Below the pieces are notes generated by a model. The model saw nothing but the letters and a program-made list of their open reading frames with translations. It searched no databases and had not been told where the DNA came from. Both the position numbers and the translations under genes were made by a program. A DNA stretch of 64,000 bases from Paracoccus alkenifer. Lineage in GTDB: Bacteria; Pseudomonadota; Alphaproteobacteria; Rhodobacterales; Rhodobacteraceae. Shown here one piece after another: positions 9,162 to 17,941 of this stretch. Location of the stretch: positions 186,001-250,000 of the forward strand of contig NZ_FNXG01000001.1 of assembly GCF_900108405.1 (NCBI RefSeq), given 5' to 3'. The number at the start of each line of letters is the position of its first letter. Within the stretch, counting starts at the first letter, position 1.

Positions 9162-10082
9162 ATGACCCATTGTATCCTGATCGGCGCGCCGGTGGACAGC
9201 GGCCAGCAGCGGCCCGGCTGCCTCATGGGGCCGGCGGCCTATCGCGTGGCCCGCATCGCCGAGGTGCTGAAGGCGCTTGGCCATACGGTCGAGGACCGGG
9301 GCGACGTGGCGCCGGGGCCGTTGGGTCAGGAAAGCTGCGCGAACCCGGCCGTGCATTCCCTGCCCGAGACGCTGGGCTGGACCCGGGCGCTGGCCGATGC
9401 CAGCGCGCGGGCGATGGCGGACGGGCTGCCGATCTTTCTGGGGGGCGACCACTCGCTGTCCTTGGGCAGTATCCACGGGGTCGCGGCCCATGCGGCGGCA
9501 GCGGGGCGGCCGCTGTTCGTGCTGTGGCTGGACGCGCATTCCGACATCCACACGCTCGCCTCGACCGAAAGCGGCAATCTGCATGGCACGCCGCTGGCCT
9601 ATCTGGCCGGGCGGCCGGGGTTCGCGCCGTTTCCGCCCTTTCCCGCCCCGGTCCCCGAGGCAAACATCTGCCTGTTCGGCATCCGCAGCGTCGATCCGGC
9701 CGAACATGCGGCGCTTGAGGAAACGGAAATCACCGTCAACGACATGCGCGTGCTGGACGAACAGGGTTTTGCCGCGCCGATGCGGGATTTCCTGAACCGG
9801 GTGCAGGCGGCGGGGGGGATGCTGCATGTCAGCCTCGACGTGGATTTCCTGGACCCCTCGGTCGCGCCGGCGGTGGGGACCACCGTGCCGGGCGGCGCCA
9901 CGTTCCGCGAGGCGCATCTGGTCTGCGAGCTGATCCACGAAAGCGGGCTGATGTGTTCGCTGGATCTGGTCGAGCTGAACCCGTTTCTGGACGACCGCGG
10001 GCGCACGGCGCGGATGATGGTCGATCTGGTCGGCAGCCTGATGGGGCGCAAGGTCTTTGACCGGCCGACGCGGGCGGGATAG
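9162..10082 (+). CDS. rocF: arginase
   Basis: A 306-residue ureohydrolase that hydrolyses arginine to ornithine and urea with a binuclear Mn centre. Metal-binding motifs are GGDHSLSLGS, DAHSDIHT and SLDVDFLDPSVAP. The start MTHCILIGAPVDSGQ fits the family and has a GGGGG box upstream; an earlier in-frame codon would add 31 unrelated residues. It lies 304 bases before argF, so both ornithine-consuming and ornithine-producing steps are adjacent. No co-transcription is certain because of the G-rich and hairpin-rich gap. Confidence 0.93.
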   Translation: MTHCILIGAPVDSGQQRPGCLMGPAAYRVARIAEVLKALGHTVEDRGDVAPGPLGQESCANPAVHSLPETLGWTRALADASARAMADGLPIFLGGDHSLSLGSIHGVAAHAAAAGRPLFVLWLDAHSDIHTLASTESGNLHGTPLAYLAGRPGFAPFPPFPAPVPEANICLFGIRSVDPAEHAALEETEITVNDMRVLDEQGFAAPMRDFLNRVQAAGGMLHVSLDVDFLDPSVAPAVGTTVPGGATFREAHLVCELIHESGLMCSLDLVELNPFLDDRGRTARMMVDLVGSLMGRKVFDRPTRAG

Positions 10083-10083
10083 C

Positions 10084-10136
10084 GGGCGGGGATCACGGGG
10101 ACGGGGATCAGGGGGGACGGGGATCAGGGGGCGGGG
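10084..10136 (+). promoter_or_regulatory. G-run cluster, potential G-quadruplex in arginase 3' region
   Basis: Directly after the arginase stop, about 50 bases contain seven runs of four or more G on the coding strand, with short direct repeats of GGGGATCA. Four or more close G4 runs meet the usual quadruplex pattern. It would lie in the arginase mRNA 3' UTR. Function is inferred. Confidence 0.55.
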
Positions 10137-10138
10137 CA

Positions 10139-10200
10139 AAGGGGGGCTGCGCGCCCCCCGCCCTTCGGGCCCCCCCGCGGGATATTTTCGTGATGAAGAA
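10139..10200 (+). repeat. dispersed intergenic element, full copy
   Basis: GGGGGGCTGCGCGCCCCCC hairpin, CCCTTCGGGC hairpin, then CCGCGGGATATTTTCGTG and ATGAAGAA. This is the most complete plus-strand copy along with that at 57318. It lies between arginase and argF; the rest of this gap up to the argF start shows nothing recognisable. Confidence 0.75.
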
Positions 10201-10386
10201 ACCCGCAAGATTGCGGCGGTTGGGGGGTTGACCCCGCCCGGCGCTGGCGGTGAAGTGCCGCGATCATGTGCAAGCCCTTGCCGACCGCGCGCGCGCCCCG
10301 AAGTTCCGTCCCGACGCCCCCGCGTGCCAAGGCGCGGTGACAGCATCCGGCGCCGCCAGACACCGGAACAGACAGGACGTTGAAAG

Positions 10387-11313
10387 ATGCCGAGTTTTCT
10401 AGACATTCACACCACGCCGCGTGATGATCTGCGCGCGATCATCGACAATGCGCGCAGCATGAAAGAGGCGCGGGGTGGCTGTTCGCGCGGCACGCCTGAC
10501 GCCGAGCAACCGCTGGCGAACCGCATGGTGGCGCTGATCTTTGAAAAACCCTCGACCCGGACGCGGGTCAGTTTCGATCTGGGCGTGCGGCAGATGGGCG
10601 GGCAGACCATGGTGCTGTCGGGGCAGGAAATGCAGCTGGGCCATGGCGAAACCATCGCCGACACCGCCCGCGTGCTGTCGCGCTATGTCGATCTGATCAT
10701 GATCCGCACGTTCGAGGAAGCGACGTTGCAAGAGATGGCGGAATACGCCAGCGTTCCGGTGATCAACGGGCTGACCAACCGCACCCACCCCTGCCAGATC
10801 ATGGCCGACGTGCTGACGTATGAGGAACACCGCGGCCCGATCAAGGGGCGCAAGGTGGTGTGGTCGGGCGACGGCAACAACGTCTGCGCCAGCCTGATTC
10901 AGGCTGCCGGCCAGTTCGGTTTCGATTTCACCTTTACCGGCCCCAAGCCGCTGGACCCCGAGGCCGAGTGGCTCGACTTTGCCCGCGCCCAGGGGGTTCA
11001 GGCCGTGATCGAGCGCGACCCGGCAAAGGCGGTCGAGGGCGCCGATCTGGTGGTCACCGACACCTGGGTTTCGATGCACGACCCGCAATCGGCCAAGGAA
11101 CGCCGCCACAACCAGCTGCGCGCCTATCAGGTCAACGCGGCGCTGATGGCGCGGGCCAAGCCGGATGCGCTGTTCATGCATTGCCTGCCCGCGCATCGCG
11201 AGGACGAGGTGACATCCGAGGTGATGGACGGCCCGCATTCCGTGGTCTGGGACGAGGCCGAAAACCGCCTGCACGCGCAAAAGGCAGTGATGCGCTGGTG
11301 TCTGGGGGTCTGA
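10387..11313 (+). CDS. argF: ornithine carbamoyltransferase
   Basis: A 308-residue transferase that makes citrulline from ornithine and carbamoyl phosphate. The carbamoyl-phosphate loop is [11 protein letters not shown] near residue 55, the HPCQ motif near residue 137, the ornithine loop is DTWVSMHD, and the C-terminal site is HCLPAHRED. These are the complete set of OTCase active-site motifs. It lies downstream of arginase on the same strand and converges with mutY only 3 bases later. Whether it is anabolic (ArgF) or catabolic is decided by context; the scattered arg biosynthesis genes favour ArgF. Confidence 0.95.
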   Translation: MPSFLDIHTTPRDDLRAIIDNARSMKEARGGCSRGTPDAEQPLANRMVALIFEKPSTRTRVSFDLGVRQMGGQTMVLSGQEMQLGHGETIADTARVLSRYVDLIMIRTFEEATLQEMAEYASVPVINGLTNRTHPCQIMADVLTYEEHRGPIKGRKVVWSGDGNNVCASLIQAAGQFGFDFTFTGPKPLDPEAEWLDFARAQGVQAVIERDPAKAVEGADLVVTDTWVSMHDPQSAKERRHNQLRAYQVNAALMARAKPDALFMHCLPAHREDEVTSEVMDGPHSVVWDEAENRLHAQKAVMRWCLGV

Positions 11314-11316
11314 TCT

Positions 11317-12351
11317 TCAGCGCGCCAGCGCCCAGACCTTGCGCATCAGCCCCGGCAGCGTTGTCGGGTCGAAATCCGCCCGCGGCAGCAGCAGCCCGCG
11401 GTTGATCCCCTGCGGCGGGCCGGCAAGCACGGTCAGATGCAGCTCGAAATGGGTGAAGATGTGGCGGACCTCGCCCAGTTCCCGCCACGGGCCGGCGGCG
11501 GGGGGCGGGTGCTCGGTCCCGTCCCAGCCGGTCGAGGGGAAGGCCAGCGTGCCCCCCAGCAGCCCCTTGGCCGGACGGCGTTCGACCAGCACATGGCCCG
11601 CGTCCAGCGCCAGCCAGGCGGTGCCAAGCCGCAGCGGCCGCGGCGGTTTCGGGGATTTGCGCGGCAGCTCGGCGGCAAGCCCAAGCGCGCGGGCGTGGCA
11701 CAGGTCGTTCAGCGGGCAGAGCGCGCAGGCGGGGTTGCGCGGGGTGCAGATGGTCGCGCCCAGATCCATCATCGCTTGCGCGAAATCGCCGGGGCGGCGG
11801 TCGGGGGTCAGGGTCTCGGCCAGCGCCACCAGTTCCGGCTTGGCCGCGGGCATCGGGGTTTTAACCGCAAACAGCCGCGCCACCACCCGCTCCACGTTGC
11901 CATCGACCACGGTTTCCGCGCGGTCAAAGGCGATCGCGGCGATCGCGGCCGAGGTATAGGGGCCGATCCCCGGCAGCGCCGCCAGCGCCTGCCGCGTGTC
12001 GGGAAACCCGCCCATCGCCGCCACCTGCCGCGCGCAGGCCAGCAGGTTGCGGGCGCGGGCATAGTAACCCAGCCCCGCCCATTCCCCCATCACCTGCGTA
12101 TCCTCGGCCGCGGCCAGTGCCTGCACATCGGGCCACAGCGTGGTGAAACGCTCGAAATACCCGCGCACCGCGGCGACGGTGGTCTGTTGCAGCATCACCT
12201 CGGACAGCCAGACGCGGTAAGGGTCCATCGGCGGGCTGCCGGGCGGCGCGCGCCACGGCAGCACGCGGGCGTGGCGGTCATACCAGCCCAACAGCCGCGG
12301 TGCGACGCTGGCGCGCACGGGGGTTTCACGCAAGTTTGCCCGGTTGTTCAT
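11317..12351 (-). CDS. mutY: A/G-specific adenine glycosylase
   Basis: A 344-residue base-excision repair glycosylase removing adenine opposite 8-oxoguanine. The catalytic Glu is in SEVMLQQTTV, the helix-hairpin-helix with catalytic Asp is LPGIGPYTSAAIAAIAFD, and the iron-sulfur cluster ligands are in a CX6CX2CX5C array (CTPRNPACALCPLNDLC). The C-terminal third is the NUDIX-like 8-oxoG recognition domain (HIFTHFELHLTV). It diverges from the DUF721 gene with 64 bases between the starts. Confidence 0.95.
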   Translation of the reverse strand: MNNRANLRETPVRASVAPRLLGWYDRHARVLPWRAPPGSPPMDPYRVWLSEVMLQQTTVAAVRGYFERFTTLWPDVQALAAAEDTQVMGEWAGLGYYARARNLLACARQVAAMGGFPDTRQALAALPGIGPYTSAAIAAIAFDRAETVVDGNVERVVARLFAVKTPMPAAKPELVALAETLTPDRRPGDFAQAMMDLGATICTPRNPACALCPLNDLCHARALGLAAELPRKSPKPPRPLRLGTAWLALDAGHVLVERRPAKGLLGGTLAFPSTGWDGTEHPPPAAGPWRELGEVRHIFTHFELHLTVLAGPPQGINRGLLLPRADFDPTTLPGLMRKVWALAR

Positions 12352-12415
12352 CGCGCCGGTCTGGCATCCCCGGCGCGTCCGGTCCAGAGTAAGCCGTCCA
12401 CAAGCTGCAAGGCCG

Positions 12416-12997
12416 ATGACCGTCACGCCCAAGCCTCCACCCCCGCCCAAGGGCCGCAAGCGCAAGCCTGCGGGCGCGGATGATGCGCCGCCCCGCCGCC
12501 GGATGCGCGGGTTCGAGCCGGCGGCGGTGCTGATCGCGCCGCAGCTGCGCCGCAGCGCCGAATCGCGCGGCTTTGCGGTGGCGCGGCTGCTGACCGACTG
12601 GCCCGAGATCGTCGGCGCGCAGACCGCCGCCCATACCCGCCCGGTCAAGGTCAGCCACAGCCGCACCCAGGGGCTGGGCGCGACCCTGACCATCCTGACC
12701 GACGGCGCCCATGCGCCGCTGGTGCAGATGGAGCTGCCCCGCATCCGCGACCGCGTGAACGCGGTCTACGGGTTCAACGCCATCGCCCGCGTCACCGTCA
12801 CCCAGACTGCCGCACAGGGGTTCGCCGAGGGGCAGGCCCAGTTCGTCGGCGCCCCCGCGACACCCGTCACGCGCCCGGCGCCCGCCGACGCGCTGGCTGC
12901 GGCCGAGGCCGTGGCCGCCCGCTTTGCCGACCCGAAACTTGCCGATTCGATGCGGCGGATGGCCCTTGCCCGTGCGGCACGGGCGGCGGCGCGCTGA
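12416..12997 (+). CDS. DUF721 protein, DciA-like
   Basis: A 193-residue protein. Residues about 35-125 match the DUF721 fold (FAVARLLTDWPEIVG, then RDRVNAVYGFNAIARVTV), the family that includes the DnaB loader-like DciA. The N-terminus is a basic proline stretch (PKPPPPPKGRKRKP). In bacteria lacking DnaC, DciA helps place the replicative helicase. The start at MTVTPKP is preferred to an upstream frame that overlaps mutY. It is followed closely by the DsbA-like gene on the same strand. Function here is by family only. Confidence 0.8.
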   Translation: MTVTPKPPPPPKGRKRKPAGADDAPPRRRMRGFEPAAVLIAPQLRRSAESRGFAVARLLTDWPEIVGAQTAAHTRPVKVSHSRTQGLGATLTILTDGAHAPLVQMELPRIRDRVNAVYGFNAIARVTVTQTAAQGFAEGQAQFVGAPATPVTRPAPADALAAAEAVAARFADPKLADSMRRMALARAARAAAR

Positions 12998-13035
12998 CAG
13001 GCAGAATTCCCGAAAAACCCAACGAAAGGCCAGAC

Positions 13036-13701
13036 ATGACCCTGATCCGCCGCCTTGCCCCGGCCGCAGCCATCGGCGCGCTTGCCGCCGCATTCTGCGT
13101 GCCGGCCACCGCGCAGACCGCCACCCCCGAGCCGGCCCCGACCGCCACCGCCGAGGCCGCCGCCCCGCAGATCCTGCCCGACCTGTGGCTGGGGGCCGAG
13201 GACGCGCCGGTCGAGTTCATCGAATACGCCAGCTTCACCTGCTCGCATTGCGCCGATTTCCACAACAACGTCTTTCCGCGGCTCAAGGCCGAATATATCG
13301 ACACCGGCAAGGTCCGCTTTGCGCAGCGCGACGTCTATTTCGACGACGTGGGGCTGTGGGCCGGGATTTTGGCCCGCTGCGGCGACGATTCCAAATTCTA
13401 TCCGGTCGCCGGGATGCTGTTTGAAAGCCAGCGCGACTGGCTGTCGGCCAAGAATGGCGAGGATCTGGCCGCGAACCTGCGCAAGATCGGCGCCAAGGCC
13501 GGCTATTCGGTCGAGCAGATGGACGCCTGCTGGTCGGACGAATCCAAGGTGCAGGATCTGGTCGCCACGTTCCAGCAGAACGCGGTTGCCGACAAGATCG
13601 AGGGCACGCCCACCTTCATCGTCAACGGCGAAACCGTCCGCAACCAGCCGTGGGAACAGCTCAAGGCCACGCTGGACGAGAAGCTGGCGGCCGCGCAGTA
13701 A
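13036..13701 (+). CDS. periplasmic DsbA-family thiol oxidoreductase
   Basis: A 221-residue exported protein. The N-terminal signal peptide ends near ATAQ, followed by an Ala/Pro/Thr linker. The thioredoxin-fold active site is CSHC (FTCSHCADFH, residue about 73), and the cis-proline loop is EGTPTFIVNGE near residue 195. It would catalyse disulfide formation or exchange in the periplasm. Its length and sequence resemble BdbD/ScsC-type DsbA relatives rather than E. coli DsbA. It ends before a strong hairpin shared with the convergent lpxK. Confidence 0.9.
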   Translation: MTLIRRLAPAAAIGALAAAFCVPATAQTATPEPAPTATAEAAAPQILPDLWLGAEDAPVEFIEYASFTCSHCADFHNNVFPRLKAEYIDTGKVRFAQRDVYFDDVGLWAGILARCGDDSKFYPVAGMLFESQRDWLSAKNGEDLAANLRKIGAKAGYSVEQMDACWSDESKVQDLVATFQQNAVADKIEGTPTFIVNGETVRNQPWEQLKATLDEKLAAAQ

Positions 13702-13715
13702 TCAGCGCTCCATTG

Positions 13716-13744
13716 AAAGGGTCGCCTGCTGGGCGGCCCTTTTC
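13716..13744. terminator. intrinsic terminator between dsbA-like gene and lpxK
   Basis: An 11-bp stem (AAAGGGTCGCC / GGCGGCCCTTT, one G-T pair) with a 5-base loop. The A/T stem base serves both directions for these convergent genes. Confidence 0.8.
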
Positions 13745-13745
13745 G

Positions 13746-14735
13746 TCAAAGCAGCCGGTCGAGCGCGGCATCCAGCGCCGCCGGATCGTCCAGCCGCAGC
13801 CGCACCGGCAGGGTCAGCACCTTGGGGCGAAAGCCGCGCGGCAGGCGGGCCGCGTCCTTTTCGGTGGTGACCAGCTGCGCCCCCAGCAGCCGCGATTCGG
13901 TTTCCAGCCGCGTCAGCAGCTGGCGGGAAAACCTCTGGTGGTCGGCCAGCGCCTCGGCCCGGACCACATCGGCGCCAAGACCGCGCAGCGTGGCAAAGAA
14001 TTTTTCCGGGTGGCCGATCCCGGCAAAGGCCAGCGCCCGCAGCCCCTGCCAGTCCATCCCGGTTTCCAGCGGCTGCAAGCTGCCTGTCAGCCTCGGCACC
14101 GGCAGCGCGGGCCAGCGGGCGGAAAACGCCGCCTGCGCATCGGGGCCGCCGATGGTCAGCACCATGTCGGCGCGGGCGAGCCCCCGCGCGACAGGTTCGC
14201 GCAGCGGCCCCGCCGGGATGCACAGCCCGTTGCCCCAGCCGCGCGCGGCATCCGCCACCACCAGCGCCAGATCATGCGCGAGCGCCGGATCCTGAAACCC
14301 GTCGTCCAGCAGGATCGCCCCGGCACCGGCCGCGACCGCCGCGCGGGCGCCCGCCACCCGGTCGCGCGCCACCACCACCGGCGCAAACGCCGACAGCAGC
14401 AGCGGCTCATCCCCCACCTGCGCGGCGGTGTGGTTGCGTTCATCGACCAGCACCGGGCCGGTCTCGGTCCCGCCATGGCCGCGGCTGACCACATGGGCGG
14501 CAATGCCGCGGGCGGACAGACGCTCGATCAGCGCGATCACCGTGGGCGTCTTGCCGGTGCCGCCGGCATTGAGATTGCCCACGCAGATCACCGGCACCCC
14601 CACCCTCGCCCGCCCGCCCCGCGCCAGCCGGCGCGCGGTGGCGGCGGCGTAAAGCGCGCCCAGCGGTTGCAGGGCGCGCGCCGGCAGTCCAGGCGGGCGG
14701 TTCCAGAATGCGGGGGCGCCGAGGTTCAGGGGCAT
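13746..14735 (-). CDS. lpxK: tetraacyldisaccharide 4'-kinase
   Basis: A 329-residue inner-membrane kinase that phosphorylates the 4' position of the lipid A precursor. The N-terminal APAFWNRP membrane segment and the P-loop [13 protein letters not shown], followed by VVSRGHGG and LLDDGFQD, are diagnostic. Its start overlaps the end of the KDO-transferase-like gene by 10 bases, so the two are coupled in a lipopolysaccharide operon. Nothing looks broken. Confidence 0.95.
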   Translation of the reverse strand: MPLNLGAPAFWNRPPGLPARALQPLGALYAAATARRLARGGRARVGVPVICVGNLNAGGTGKTPTVIALIERLSARGIAAHVVSRGHGGTETGPVLVDERNHTAAQVGDEPLLLSAFAPVVVARDRVAGARAAVAAGAGAILLDDGFQDPALAHDLALVVADAARGWGNGLCIPAGPLREPVARGLARADMVLTIGGPDAQAAFSARWPALPVPRLTGSLQPLETGMDWQGLRALAFAGIGHPEKFFATLRGLGADVVRAEALADHQRFSRQLLTRLETESRLLGAQLVTTEKDAARLPRGFRPKVLTLPVRLRLDDPAALDAALDRLL

Positions 14736-15928
14736 TGGCAGCTTTCTTGCAGGTCCGACAGCACCGCCTCGGCGATGCGGCGGGTGATTTCGGCGCCTTC
14801 GGTCGCGACCTGCCACGCGGCGCGGGCAAGGCGGGCGGCGGTGTCCGGCTCGCCCAGCTCTTCGATCACGCGCGGCAGGGCCAGCGGGCCGCGGATCAGC
14901 CGGGCGCCGCCGGCGCGGTCCAGCGCCTGCCAATACGCGGCGTGATCGCCGGGCAGAGGCCCGTGGACGATGGCGGTGCCCAGCCCCGCCGGCTCGAACG
15001 GGTGGCGCGGCGCGGATCCGGCGTCGCCGATCAGTGTGCCGCCGGCATAGGTGACCGAGGCCAGCCGATACCACAGCCCCAGCTCGGCGCTGTCCTCGGC
15101 CAGCAGCACCTGCGTGTCGGGGCCAGGGTCGCTGTCCTCGATCCGCGCGACGCTCAGGCCGCGCTCGGCCAGCGCGGCGGCGATGGGATCGGCGTCCTCG
15201 GGCCGGGCGGGGGCAATGATCAGCAGCGCGCGGTGGCGGACGGACAGCAGCCCTTCGTGCGCCGCCATCACCGCGGTCAGTTCCCTGATCGGCAGCGCCG
15301 CGGCCAGCCACACCGGGCGGTCGCGCATGAACGGGCGCAGCGCCGCCAGCTCGTGCGGATTGCAGGGCAGCGGCGGCAGGATCGGCAGCGAGGTGCCCAG
15401 AACCTCGACCCGAAGCGGCGCGATGCCCTCGCGCAGGGCGGCCTCTCGGGCCGGGGGGTCGGGCACGAGCACGCGGCTGAGCCGCACCAGCGGCCCCCTC
15501 CGCCCGCCACGCCAGACCCGGCGCGCCATCGCCGCGGCCAGTCCCGCGCCGTCGGTGGCCAGCGTCACCGGCACCGCCGCATCCTCGCAAGCGGCGATCA
15601 GCGCCGAGGGCAGCATCCCGTTGGTCAGCAGCACCGCGCCGGGCGCCGCGACCTCCAGCAGCCGCCGCGCCGCCTGCGGGTCGGCCGGCGGCTCGGGCAG
15701 CACCATGGGGACGGGGCGCGCACCGGGTTCCACCGCGACCGGCCCCAGGGCGCCGACCCGCAGCCCGGGGCAAAGCCGCCGCAGCGCCGCCGCAACCGGA
15801 CCCGCATCGTTGCCCGCGATCAGGACCAAAGGCCCGTCGCCCGGCGGGACCACCGGCGCCCCCCCGGCCGGATCGTTGCGCGGCATGCGGCCTTGCAACC
15901 AGTTGGCAATCTCTCCGAGCCCGGCCAT
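14726..15928 (-). CDS. KDO-transferase-like glycosyltransferase (WaaA-type, atypical N-terminus)
   Basis: A 400-residue protein preceding and overlapping lpxK. The C-terminal half carries WaaA/GT30 features: [20 protein letters not shown] with the conserved '[13 protein letters not shown]' run, and RARPEDAD-like [15 protein letters not shown]. The N-terminal half is unusual. The membrane anchor and the HAASVGE catalytic motif of typical WaaA are not visible; the equivalent place reads [18 protein letters not shown]. It is therefore either a divergent KDO transferase or a paralogue with another role in lipid A/core assembly. The start at [10 protein letters not shown] is chosen because upstream codons add low-quality sequence; its ribosome site is weak. 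Confidence 0.65.
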   Translation of the reverse strand: MAGLGEIANWLQGRMPRNDPAGGAPVVPPGDGPLVLIAGNDAGPVAAALRRLCPGLRVGALGPVAVEPGARPVPMVLPEPPADPQAARRLLEVAAPGAVLLTNGMLPSALIAACEDAAVPVTLATDGAGLAAAMARRVWRGGRRGPLVRLSRVLVPDPPAREAALREGIAPLRVEVLGTSLPILPPLPCNPHELAALRPFMRDRPVWLAAALPIRELTAVMAAHEGLLSVRHRALLIIAPARPEDADPIAAALAERGLSVARIEDSDPGPDTQVLLAEDSAELGLWYRLASVTYAGGTLIGDAGSAPRHPFEPAGLGTAIVHGPLPGDHAAYWQALDRAGGARLIRGPLALPRVIEELGEPDTAARLARAAWQVATEGAEITRRIAEAVLSDLQESCQCP

Positions 15929-16194
15929 CAGCCGTGACCCGGGGCGGGCATTGGCAAAGCGGGGCAAAGGTGGCTGCGGGACATGGCGGACTCGGGCGGG
16001 TGATACCTTTCCGAGATAGCCCGACCGGCCTGTGGAACCAAGGGCCGCGCGAGGCAAGGGGCAAAGGATAAAATGCCGGCTATTCCCCGGTTGCGGCAAG
16101 AGGCGCGGGCTGGCATGAAGCGGTTACGGCCAGAACGGCCGGAACAGATTTCGCATCGCGTGTGGTGGACTGGGGTTACCGGGGCACGCGGGGG

Positions 16195-16233
16195 ACGAAG
16201 GGTTCCGGACGTCATGCCGGAACCCTTCGTTTT
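16195..16233 (+). terminator. strong orphan intrinsic terminator
   Basis: A perfect 14-bp stem (ACGAAGGGTTCCGG / CCGGAACCCTTCGT) with an 8-base loop and a T run on the plus strand. No plus-strand gene ends here, so it may end a small RNA or short ORF in the 15929-16194 stretch. That stretch is otherwise without a recognised gene; an ATG at 16073 has an AAAGGA box but its frame runs through this hairpin and the tRNA. Confidence 0.7.
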
Positions 16234-16299
16234 CATTCGGCCTCGGGGCGTTCGCGTCTTGAAACCGGGGCAGCGAAGCCTTAGCCAAAGCCAGTCGCC

Positions 16300-16385
16300 G
16301 CGGGCGTGGCGGAATGGTAGACGCATGGGACTTAAACTCCCTGGGGCAGCTGCCCGTGCGGGTTCAAGTCCCGCCGCCCGCACCA
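16300..16385 (+). tRNA. tRNA-Leu (anticodon UAA)
   Basis: An 86-base class-II tRNA including an encoded CCA. The acceptor GCGGGCG pairs with CGCCCGC, the anticodon loop is ACTTAAACT with TAA, the long variable arm is GGGGCAGCTGCCC-like, and the T arm has GGGTTCAAGTCCC. The mobile element starts immediately after the CCA. Confidence 0.95.
16380..16385. repeat. left attachment core (attL)
   Basis: GCACCA at the tRNA-Leu 3' end recurs at 32722. The host sequence beyond the second copy is a genomic repeat element that plausibly followed the tRNA before insertion. A 6-base match alone is weak; the flanking gene content supports it. Confidence 0.55.
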
Positions 16386-16506
16386 TTTCACCATTTGGAC
16401 GTAAATTATCCCTTAAGTATCTGAAAGGGAATGAAAATTTAGGGGTTCCATACACCCCATTTTGCCCATATCTAAGAGGCTCGGCGAAGGCCAGCCGAAG
16501 CACTGT
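16386..16506 (-). pseudogene. detached C-terminal remnant of the serine recombinase
   Basis: Continuing the recombinase frame past its TGA stop, about 40 codons read TVLRLAFAEPLRYGQNGV then YGTPKFSFPFRYL. This resembles the usual end of this recombinase family (RRTVLRLAF...RTPK..FPFK). The stop fits a CGA-to-TGA change in the expected Arg-Arg-Thr-Val. The frame runs into the tRNA-Leu on the opposite strand. Confidence 0.75.
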
Positions 16507-17919
16507 TCAGCGCATCAGATAGTCACCTTTTTCATATATATTCCAAGGACTTGACAGAAATCTTAGGGCGAGTTCAATACAATCCTCCAGCCGTCCCTTT
16601 GGCGGCACCATATTTTCGATGCGTTCGTTCAGCAAAAGGCGGTCACGCTCCAGCTTGTCAATTTTGGCTTCATACGCGCTGATGACAGTAGGGCTGGATG
16701 CTTCCACGAGCCTGTCCAACAGGCAATCAATCTGGCGCTGCACATCGCCGATCTGGCGCGTGAGTTCCGCGCGCTGATCCGTGGCGCTGGCGAAGCGCAT
16801 ATCCCAAGCATCGCGCAGCATGACTTTGGTCAGGTCAAAGAGTTCACGCGCGGGCTGTAAACCCTTGATGATTTCTGCGAACGTATCTTCCAGCTTGGCA
16901 CGAGGTACAGATTTTCCCTTGACCTCGCAGCCGCGTGTTTCGCAGCGATAATAAGCATAGTGCTTATACCTGCCCTTTGACCATGCAGCAGTCATCGCCC
17001 GTCCGCAGCAGTCACACAACACGAAGCCGCGTAGCGGGAAATCTTCATGGAAATCCTTGCGCGCGGCAGGACGATACTTGCGCCCCTCAAGATTTTCTTG
17101 AATTCGCTGATATGTTTCAAAGCTGATGATAGGTGGATGCTTGCCCTTGCGCAGCGAAACGCCCCATTTCGGCGCTTCGACATAGCCCGCATAGACGGCT
17201 TTCTTGAGAAAGCGGGTAACTGTCATCGACCTGATAGTGCCGTCAGGGCGATCCTTGGGAAAATAAGGGCTGCGTTCAAGAAATCGCTGCACCTCGGCTT
17301 GTGTAGAAAAATGCCCGCAAGCGTAGCCTTCTAAAGCTTCGCGCACTACGGGCGCTAAAACTTCATCAAGTACGAGGATTTTCCCGCCCGAAGGCGCTGC
17401 AATATATTTATATCCGATAGGCGCGCGGAACACCCAAAAACCGTTCTCAACACGGGCTTGCATCTTCTGCACGACTTGGCGACTATTTTGTTCCCGCTCA
17501 AGTTCGCCTTGGGCTGCAATAACCGTTTCAATGAATTTGCCTTCTGGCGTATCTTCAAGTCTAAAATTTAAACATTCGATTGTCGCGCCGCGCCGCGCAA
17601 ACTCACGGCGCAGTTTCAAATGAAATTCGGTGTCGCGCGCAAAGCGTTTCAGATCATCAAAGATCACGGTATAAGATTTACCACGCTGCGCATCCAGATA
17701 GCTTAGCAGCGCCACCATGCCGGGGCGGCGCATGAAGTCACCGCCGCCGCTAACGTTATCAGGGAACACGGCCTCCACCTCGTAGCCGTGTTCTTTTGCA
17801 TAGGCGCGGCAGCGTTGCTCCTGACTTTCAAGGCCGCTACCGTCCACGGTCTGCCTGATCGAAGAAACGCGGCAGTATATGATAGCTGTTCCTTTGCTAG
17901 TTGTTTGATTTTCTGTCAT
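16507..17919 (-). CDS. large serine recombinase (integrase of the element), C-terminally truncated
   Basis: A 470-residue recombinase. The resolvase domain has the catalytic Ser in IIYCRVSSIRQTVDGSGLES, then FDDLKRFARD and GKFIETVIAAQGELERE. The Recombinase domain (about 165-275) and a zinc beta-ribbon (CDCCGRAM ... CETRGC) follow, then a coiled coil near 370-430. It ends at DYLMR-stop, about 40 codons before the family-typical terminus, which survives as a remnant. The start has AAAGGAT 6 bases upstream. The nonsense codon may disable or reduce activity. The gene reads leftwards toward the tRNA, so in a circular form it would read into the right end of the element. Confidence 0.9.
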   Translation of the reverse strand: MTENQTTSKGTAIIYCRVSSIRQTVDGSGLESQEQRCRAYAKEHGYEVEAVFPDNVSGGGDFMRRPGMVALLSYLDAQRGKSYTVIFDDLKRFARDTEFHLKLRREFARRGATIECLNFRLEDTPEGKFIETVIAAQGELEREQNSRQVVQKMQARVENGFWVFRAPIGYKYIAAPSGGKILVLDEVLAPVVREALEGYACGHFSTQAEVQRFLERSPYFPKDRPDGTIRSMTVTRFLKKAVYAGYVEAPKWGVSLRKGKHPPIISFETYQRIQENLEGRKYRPAARKDFHEDFPLRGFVLCDCCGRAMTAAWSKGRYKHYAYYRCETRGCEVKGKSVPRAKLEDTFAEIIKGLQPARELFDLTKVMLRDAWDMRFASATDQRAELTRQIGDVQRQIDCLLDRLVEASSPTVISAYEAKIDKLERDRLLLNERIENMVPPKGRLEDCIELALRFLSSPWNIYEKGDYLMR

Positions 17920-17941
17920 TTTGCATCCTTTCTGACCAGCC

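Noticed and set aside
7083-10406. 1107-codon open frame on the minus strand
   Set aside because: Antisense to metG, arginase and the argF start; a product of high-GC third-position bias.
16392-16401. CATTTGGACG here and its complement at 32647-32656 as terminal inverted repeats of the element
   Set aside because: Serine-recombinase elements do not use inverted ends, the left copy lies inside the recombinase remnant, and a 10-base match is not decisive.
15929-16503. Minus-strand frame reading through tRNA-Leu (191 codons)
   Set aside because: It is antisense to the tRNA; only its first part is real, as the recombinase remnant.
16512-16524. GCATCAGATAGTC, resembling GCACCAGATAGCC at 32722, as the attachment core
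   Set aside because: It would put the recombinase C-terminal remnant outside the element, yet that remnant continues the recombinase frame. The tRNA 3' end core explains both sides better.
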